Source of the DNA: Methylobacter sp.
Lineage (GTDB): Bacteria; Pseudomonadota; Gammaproteobacteria; Methylococcales; Methylomonadaceae
NCBI RefSeq assembly: GCF_004322395.1
Contig: NZ_SCTW01000080.1
Coordinates: 1 to 49,291 of the forward strand
Length of the DNA stretch: 49,291 nt
Direction: 5' to 3'
The notes below the pieces were generated by a model. It was not told the DNA's origin, searched no databases, and saw only the letters and a list, made by a program, of their open reading frames with translations. This document shows positions 45,016-49,291 of the stretch, piece after piece. Numbering within the stretch: position 1 is the stretch's first letter; each line of letters opens with the position of its first letter. Both the position numbers and the translations under genes were made by a program.

Positions 45016-46680
45016 ATGTCCACAACCGATAACCAACCTGCGTCAAACTTTATCCGCCAGATCATTGCCACTGATCTCAAAGACAACAAAAACAACGGCA
45101 AAGTCGTCACCCGCTTTCCTCCCGAACCTAACGGTTATCTGCATATCGGTCATGCAAAATCGATCTGCCTGAATTTCGGTATTGCCGCAGAAAACAACGG
45201 CCGCTGCAATCTGCGTTTTGATGACACCAATCCCGAAAAAGAAAGCGACGAATATGTGGAATCAATCAAGCGCGACGTACACTGGCTGGGTTTTGAATGG
45301 TCGGAATTGCGTCACGCATCGGATTATTTCGAACAACTTTACGATTACGCCGTACAACTGATCGAACAAGGACAGGCTTATGTCGACAGCTTGTCCGCCG
45401 AACAGATCAGGGCCTATCGCGGCACGTTGACCGAACCCGGCAAGGAAAGTCCGGACCGGAATCGATCCATAGAAGAAAACCTCGATTTGTTTAAACGCAT
45501 GCGCGCCGGCGAATTTGCCGACGGCCAATACGTGTTGCGCGCCAAAATCGACATGGCCTCACCGAACATCAACATGCGCGACCCTGCGCTGTACCGGATT
45601 CGCCGCGTACACCACCAACGCACCGGCAACGACTGGTGCATCTATCCGATGTACGATTACACCCACTGTATTTCCGATATGTTGGAAGGCATCACCCATT
45701 CACTGTGTACGCTGGAATTTGAAGACCACCGCCCGCTTTACGACTGGGTTCTGGATCAGCTCAAAACGCCCTGTCATCCGCAACAAATCGAATTTGCGCG
45801 CTTGCAGTTGGAATACACCATCGTCAGTAAACGCAAGCTCAACCAGCTAGTCATGGAAAAACACGTCAACGGCTGGGACGATCCGCGGATGCCGACTATA
45901 GCCGGTTTGCGCCGCGCAGGCTTTACACCTAAAGCGCTACGCGACTTTTGCGAGCGCATCGGCCTGACCAAACAAAACTCATGGATAGAAATGGGGGTGC
46001 TGGAATACTGCATCCGTGAAGATTTAAACGAAAATGCACTACGAGCCATGGCGGTTTTACAGCCGTTGCGCGTAGTCATCGACAATTACCCTGAAGGCCA
46101 AACAGAACAGTTGGAAGTCAGCAATCATCCGCAAAAACCTGAGCTTGGCAAACGCATAGTGCCGTTTTCCAAAGTCATTTTGATCGAACAGGATGATTTT
46201 GCCGAAGTACCGCCGCCAAAATTCAAGCGTTTGGTAGAAGGCGGGGAAGTTCGTTTGCGCGGTTCCTACGTAATCCAGTGCAACGAAGTCATCAAGGATG
46301 CTGACGGCAATATCACCGAACTGCGTTGCAGCTATGATCCCGACACGCTGGGCAAAAACCCCGAAGGCCGCAAAGTCAAAGGCGTAATCCACTGGGTTTC
46401 CGAACAGCACTCGCACCCGGCCGAACTGCGCTTGTACAATCGCTTATTCACTGTGCCCAATCCGGACAACGAAGAGAACTTTCTCGATGTGATAAATCCC
46501 GATTCGTTGGAAGTCCTGACCGATTGCCGAGTGGAGGCCAGTCTGGCTAATCCGCAACCGGAAAGCCGCTATCAATTCGAACGCACCGGTTATTTTTGCT
46601 TTGATGCGATAGACAGCGTCGATGGCAAGCTGGTGTTTAACCGCACCGTGACGCTACGGGATAACTGGGAAAAAGACTAA
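45016..46680 (+). CDS. glnS: Glutaminyl-tRNA synthetase
   Basis: A 554-residue class I synthetase that charges tRNA-Gln. The HIGH-type motif is in [16 protein letters not shown] and the KMSKS equivalent is [10 protein letters not shown]. The N-terminal catalytic domain is followed by the beta-barrel anticodon-binding domains (from about residue 340). Complete; length equals the E. coli enzyme. Weak ribosome binding site. Its presence supports a gammaproteobacterium that charges tRNA-Gln directly. Confidence 0.98.
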   Translation: MSTTDNQPASNFIRQIIATDLKDNKNNGKVVTRFPPEPNGYLHIGHAKSICLNFGIAAENNGRCNLRFDDTNPEKESDEYVESIKRDVHWLGFEWSELRHASDYFEQLYDYAVQLIEQGQAYVDSLSAEQIRAYRGTLTEPGKESPDRNRSIEENLDLFKRMRAGEFADGQYVLRAKIDMASPNINMRDPALYRIRRVHHQRTGNDWCIYPMYDYTHCISDMLEGITHSLCTLEFEDHRPLYDWVLDQLKTPCHPQQIEFARLQLEYTIVSKRKLNQLVMEKHVNGWDDPRMPTIAGLRRAGFTPKALRDFCERIGLTKQNSWIEMGVLEYCIREDLNENALRAMAVLQPLRVVIDNYPEGQTEQLEVSNHPQKPELGKRIVPFSKVILIEQDDFAEVPPPKFKRLVEGGEVRLRGSYVIQCNEVIKDADGNITELRCSYDPDTLGKNPEGRKVKGVIHWVSEQHSHPAELRLYNRLFTVPNPDNEENFLDVINPDSLEVLTDCRVEASLANPQPESRYQFERTGYFCFDAIDSVDGKLVFNRTVTLRDNWEKD

Positions 46681-46721
46681 TCAAATTTTACTACTTAACT
46701 TAAATTAACCACGAAATCATT

Positions 46722-47129
46722 ATGAACCAAGACAGCATCAACCTGATAGAACAATACTACGCCGCATTCAACGGTGGTGACATGGATACCTTCCTTAACT
46801 TGCTGACCGACGATGTCATCCACGACATCAACCAAGGCAGACGCGAAATCGGCAAGGACGCATTCACCCAGTTCATGGCCTGCATGAACAACAATTACAA
46901 AGAACAGCTGGTCGACATGGTCATCATGGCGACAGCTGACGGCAAACGCGCGGCAGCGGAATTTGTAGTATTGGGTGAATATATTAAAACCGACGAAGGT
47001 TTGCCTGCCGCACAAGGGCAAAAATACCGCCTGCCAGCCGGCGCCTTTTTTGAAATCCGCGACAACAAAGTGGCCCGCATTACCAATTATTACAACTTGC
47101 AAGATTGGATTGCCCAGGTTAGCGAATAG
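46722..47129 (+). CDS. NTF2-like/ketosteroid isomerase-related protein
   Basis: A 135-residue protein with the NTF2 cone fold: ALEQYYAAF-type helix (LIEQYYAAFNGGD), FLNLLTDDVIHDIN, EYIKTDEGLPAAQGQ and the strand FFEIRDNKVARITNYYN. It matches the ketosteroid-isomerase-related subfamily. Its ligand is unknown. It is 41 bases after glnS with no obvious promoter between, and may be co-transcribed. Confidence 0.85.
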   Translation: MNQDSINLIEQYYAAFNGGDMDTFLNLLTDDVIHDINQGRREIGKDAFTQFMACMNNNYKEQLVDMVIMATADGKRAAAEFVVLGEYIKTDEGLPAAQGQKYRLPAGAFFEIRDNKVARITNYYNLQDWIAQVSE

Positions 47130-47138
47130 TTAAGCCTC

Positions 47139-47168
47139 AGGTTGGGTTGCAAAGATGCGACCCAACCT
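47139..47168. terminator. Hairpin after the NTF2-like gene
   Basis: AGGTTGGGTTGC, loop AAAGAT, GCGACCCAACCT: a 12-bp stem with one wobble pair. It lies 10 bases after the stop. No T-run follows, so termination strength is uncertain. Confidence 0.55.
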
Positions 47169-47176
47169 ACTTAAAT

Positions 47177-47316
47177 CTATAACCCGACAGTTTCCTGATC
47201 GTCAAACTCGAATGGAAATACCGAAACTTCCTTCGACCATGTGGCCATTCGGCTACGCCCAGCTCGCTCAAACGGGCTTCATCAGAGTTATGTTCAATTA
47301 TAATGCTGCTGCTCAC
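47177..47316 (-). pseudogene. Cupin-domain protein remnant, frameshifted and truncated
   Basis: Starting at GTG 47316 (AAAGGA ribosome binding site) the frame reads IIIEHNSDEARLSELGVAEWP, the usual opening of a small cupin protein. It then loses one base after the WP codons; the next frame continues WSKEVSVFPFEFDDQETV, again as expected of the family, before a stop at 47177. The rest of the beta-barrel is missing. The decayed gene is opposite in strand to its neighbours. Confidence 0.7.
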
Positions 47317-47489
47317 GTTTTAATCCTTTCAGTACATAATCCTGCAAGCGGGGCCATATCAATAATGTGTTGAGTTATAAAGTCGGACAACGCTTTGACA
47401 CCCTGCCCCAAGAGGTGCGTATGGTAAAGGGTTTCAGTATCGCCTTCCAGTTCTTTGTCGAATGAATCTTTTTCATAAGAATTTAATGT
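47313..47489 (-). pseudogene. Remnant of an unknown gene upstream of the cupin
   Basis: A frame without start codon reads NSYEKDSFDKELEGDTETL, then YHTHLLGQGVKALSDFIT and IIDMAPLAGLCTERIKT, and stops in a TGA overlapping the cupin GTG. This is protein-like and looks like the C-terminal end of a lost gene that was translationally coupled to the cupin. Family not recognised. Confidence 0.45.
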
Positions 47490-47584
47490 TTATCGTATAT
47501 CATAGCGTTTGGATAGCAATTGTCTTTCCAATCATTTATTTTCAGGCATAGCCTGGAAATCACACCAAAACACCTCATAGGTAT

Positions 47585-47917
47585 ATGATGAATTTAATCA
47601 AACAAGCAGTACTCACTTTCTCTATGGCTATCTCTTTTGGTGCAAGCACCGTTGCTTTAGCTGAAGATGCAAAAGCCAATGAAGTTATTGCACATATTGA
47701 AGAAGCTATAGCTGAAATCAACAAACATGATTTCAATGCCGCTTATATACATGAAAAAGCAGCACGTAGCGCTTCTGATGAAATCGTAGGCAACGAAGCT
47801 ACTGTAAAACAAGGACTCGACAGCCTTATTAAAGCGCAAATAATCGGTAAAAGCGCAGATGAGCCAAAAGCTATTGCTGAATTAAACAAAGCATTAAGCA
47901 TTTACAAGTCAATCTAA
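47585..47917 (+). CDS. Small periplasmic helical protein
   Basis: 110 residues with a signal peptide (cleavage after ALA, about residue 26) and a mature part of short helices (ANEVIAHIEEAIAEINKHDF and AIAELNKALSIYKSI). It is reminiscent of small periplasmic four-helix proteins but not assigned. No ribosome binding site of strength. A terminator-like hairpin follows. The upstream ~95 bases are AT-rich. Confidence 0.7.
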   Translation: MMNLIKQAVLTFSMAISFGASTVALAEDAKANEVIAHIEEAIAEINKHDFNAAYIHEKAARSASDEIVGNEATVKQGLDSLIKAQIIGKSADEPKAIAELNKALSIYKSI

Positions 47918-47941
47918 TCATTAGATCCGACTTTTAACTGG

Positions 47942-47969
47942 GACGGGGTTAACTTAAGTTGATCCTGTC
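47942..47969 (+). terminator. Rho-independent terminator
   Basis: A stem of 14 pairs (several G-T wobbles) from GACGGGGTTAACTT to AAGTTGATCCTGTC, followed by TTTCATTT. It is placed 24 bases after the small periplasmic protein gene. Confidence 0.55.
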
Positions 47970-48039
47970 TTTCATTTAAAACGACCGTTTACCCATCGAA
48001 AACTTTTCGCGGCCTAGCCGAGAAAAAGTCCCTGTTTAC

Positions 48040-48888
48040 ATGCACCCAATCCAGCATTCAGTCTCCTGTTATTTATGCCCTATTTGCTCGGCCTCGCTAC
48101 AACTGATTCCGTTAACTAAAAGCTATGTTTGCGATAACAACCATCATTTCGATCTTGCAAAGGAAGGCTATTTAAATCTTTTGCCGGTGCAATTCAAACA
48201 CTCATCAGAACCCGGTGATAACAAGCAAATGATGCAGGCCAGACGCGAGTTTTTGGAAGCCGGCTATTATGAACCGATGGCCAAAGCGGTGGCGATGATG
48301 ATCGATGCAAATCAACCCAAGCATCTGCTGGACCTGGGGTGTGGCGAGGGCTATTACAGCCGGGCAATTGAAGCCTTTTGCACCAACCCGATGATGTTGC
48401 ACGGCGTCGATATTGCTAAATTTGCGGTCGCTGCTGCTGCCAAAAAACAGCCTAATGCACGTTTCATAGTCGCCAGCTCAAACCGGCTGCCTTATGCAGC
48501 CCAGTATTTTGATTTTGTGCTAAGAGTCTTTGCCCCGTCAAATGACGACGAACTGGGGCGGGTGCTAAAACCGTCAGGGCTTTTGCTAACCGTAACACCG
48601 GGACCGAAACATCTATGGCAGTTAAAAGAATTTATCTATGCCGAGGTAAAAGAACATGCGTTGGAAAGCGAACTGCCGCTTGGCTTTGAGCGTATCGACA
48701 TACAACGCATCAGCTATAAAATCGCACCAACTCCACAACAAAGAATCGCGTTGTTACAGATGACGCCTTTTGCTTGGCGTGCCAATGAAAGCACTCAGCA
48801 AGCCATTAAAGATGTTGCTGAACTTGAAATAGAAACCGATTTTATTTTGACGCTAGCGGTAAAAACGGTTTTGATCGGATCAGGGTAA
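48040..48888 (+). CDS. rlmA: 23S rRNA G745 N1-methyltransferase
   Basis: A 282-residue SAM-dependent methyltransferase. The N-terminal zinc ribbon (CPICSASL ... YVCDNNHHFDLAKEGYLNLL) holds Cys and His ligands; the SAM site is LLDLGCGEGYYSRA; the later VFAPSNDDELGRVLKPSG is a family segment. It methylates G745 in helix 35 of 23S rRNA. Complete and typical in length. Second rRNA methyltransferase in this window after rlmJ. Confidence 0.93.
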   Translation: MHPIQHSVSCYLCPICSASLQLIPLTKSYVCDNNHHFDLAKEGYLNLLPVQFKHSSEPGDNKQMMQARREFLEAGYYEPMAKAVAMMIDANQPKHLLDLGCGEGYYSRAIEAFCTNPMMLHGVDIAKFAVAAAAKKQPNARFIVASSNRLPYAAQYFDFVLRVFAPSNDDELGRVLKPSGLLLTVTPGPKHLWQLKEFIYAEVKEHALESELPLGFERIDIQRISYKIAPTPQQRIALLQMTPFAWRANESTQQAIKDVAELEIETDFILTLAVKTVLIGSG

Positions 48889-49057
48889 CGGGACTGCGCC
48901 CGCTACTTCTCCCACACATCGGCAATACGGTTTTCCGCAGCGGCGGCTGAATCCAACAGCTTATGCCGTAGAGAGTTTTGAGGGCACATTAAAAAGCAGG
49001 CTGGACCGAGTATCGCTCTGGCCAATGCTCTTGTTGTTTAGAACCATTACAATGCCG

Positions 49058-49207
49058 CTACACAGCGCTTCGTCCTTGAATGATGCGCAATATGACTACG
49101 ATAATCGCAATAACCAACAGAATGTGAATGAACCCGCCCAATGTGTACGACGAGACCAGACCCAGTATCCAAAGAATAATTAGGAGGATTGCAAAAGTTT
49201 CTAGCAT
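49058..49207 (-). CDS. Tiny lmo0937-family membrane protein
   Basis: 49 residues from the ATG at 49207, which has GGAG nine bases before it; a longer frame from 49285 would add a non-homologous extension. Almost the entire protein is two membrane helices (TFAILLIILWILGLVSSY and GFIHILLVIAIIVVILRI) joined by TLGG. This is the lmo0937 type, widespread and of unknown, perhaps stress-related, function. Confidence 0.85.
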   Translation of the reverse strand: MLETFAILLIILWILGLVSSYTLGGFIHILLVIAIIVVILRIIQGRSAV

Positions 49208-49291
49208 TTGGGCTTCTCCGTAAGAGGCCGTCAAGTGACGGCGATATAAACCATAAACAAACAGATGAAGTATGTCCGAAATCAACCTATA

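Noticed and set aside
1-49291. Prophage, toxin-antitoxin, restriction or CRISPR-Cas defence genes
   Set aside because: None of the predicted proteins carries such a signature, and no tRNA or integrase was found beside the island.

Overview
The window is a chromosomal segment of a Gram-negative bacterium, most likely a gammaproteobacterium. It has outer-membrane lipoproteins, an LpoB/YcfL locus, MlaFED-type lipid transport, GlnS, RlmJ, RlmA, SelO and Grx4. The overall gene style resembles aquatic methanotrophs (Methylococcales), but no methane- or methanol-oxidation gene is present, so that placement is inference. I found no rRNA, tRNA, CRISPR array or intact transposase.

Layout. 0-3.9 kb: a tight three-gene run of a lipoprotein hydrolase, an unknown secreted protein and a CHASE2-class III nucleotide cyclase, closed by a strong hairpin shared with convergent grxD. 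4.6-8.1 kb: an envelope cluster of COG3014 lipoprotein, YcfL-like protein, LpoB and a second LpoB/CsgG-like protein with a Ser-rich insert. 8.2-12.1 kb: a MITE-like inverted-repeat element, then dienelactone hydrolase, low-molecular-weight phosphatase, a small lipoprotein and SelO on the minus strand. 12.2-18.6 kb: a membrane-tethered multicopper oxidase and a very large periplasmic-sensor PAS/GAF/GGDEF/EAL protein. 18.7-21.4 kb: a stress-type membrane protein and the archease-RtcB RNA ligation pair. 21.7-25.3 kb: a four-gene lipid transport operon (STAS-MlaE, MlaF, MlaD, PqiC-like lipoprotein). 25.3-25.8 kb: a nest of dispersed repeats.

26.6-36.3 kb is the most unusual part. The complete rpiA is separated from yedI by about 8 kb. 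The 5' end of rpiA (ribosome binding site plus start of the coding region) is present a second time, as a direct repeat 19 bases after yedI. The ancestor was therefore probably yedI-rpiA, and the DNA between the two copies is an insertion. This island carries three minus-strand genes: a 1.5-kaa secreted right-handed beta-helix protein with a CEMIP/TMEM2-like core and three C-terminal tandem repeats; an exported protein ending in a CxxCH haem-type motif; and an unrecognised protein with a Cys-rich MCGC motif. This is the best candidate for an undescribed system.

36.4-49.3 kb: a beta-CASP metallo-hydrolase, an L,D-transpeptidase (YcbB type) convergent with a MepK-like endopeptidase, a QEGLA-motif (MATCAP-like) metalloprotein, an RMD1-family protein, rlmJ, glnS, an NTF2-fold protein, remnants of a decayed cupin operon, a small periplasmic protein, rlmA and a tiny lmo0937-type membrane protein. 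Cell-wall remodelling and outer-membrane maintenance recur across the window (LpoB locus, Mla operon, LdtD/MepK), as does nucleotide second-messenger signalling (the cyclase and the GGDEF-EAL protein).
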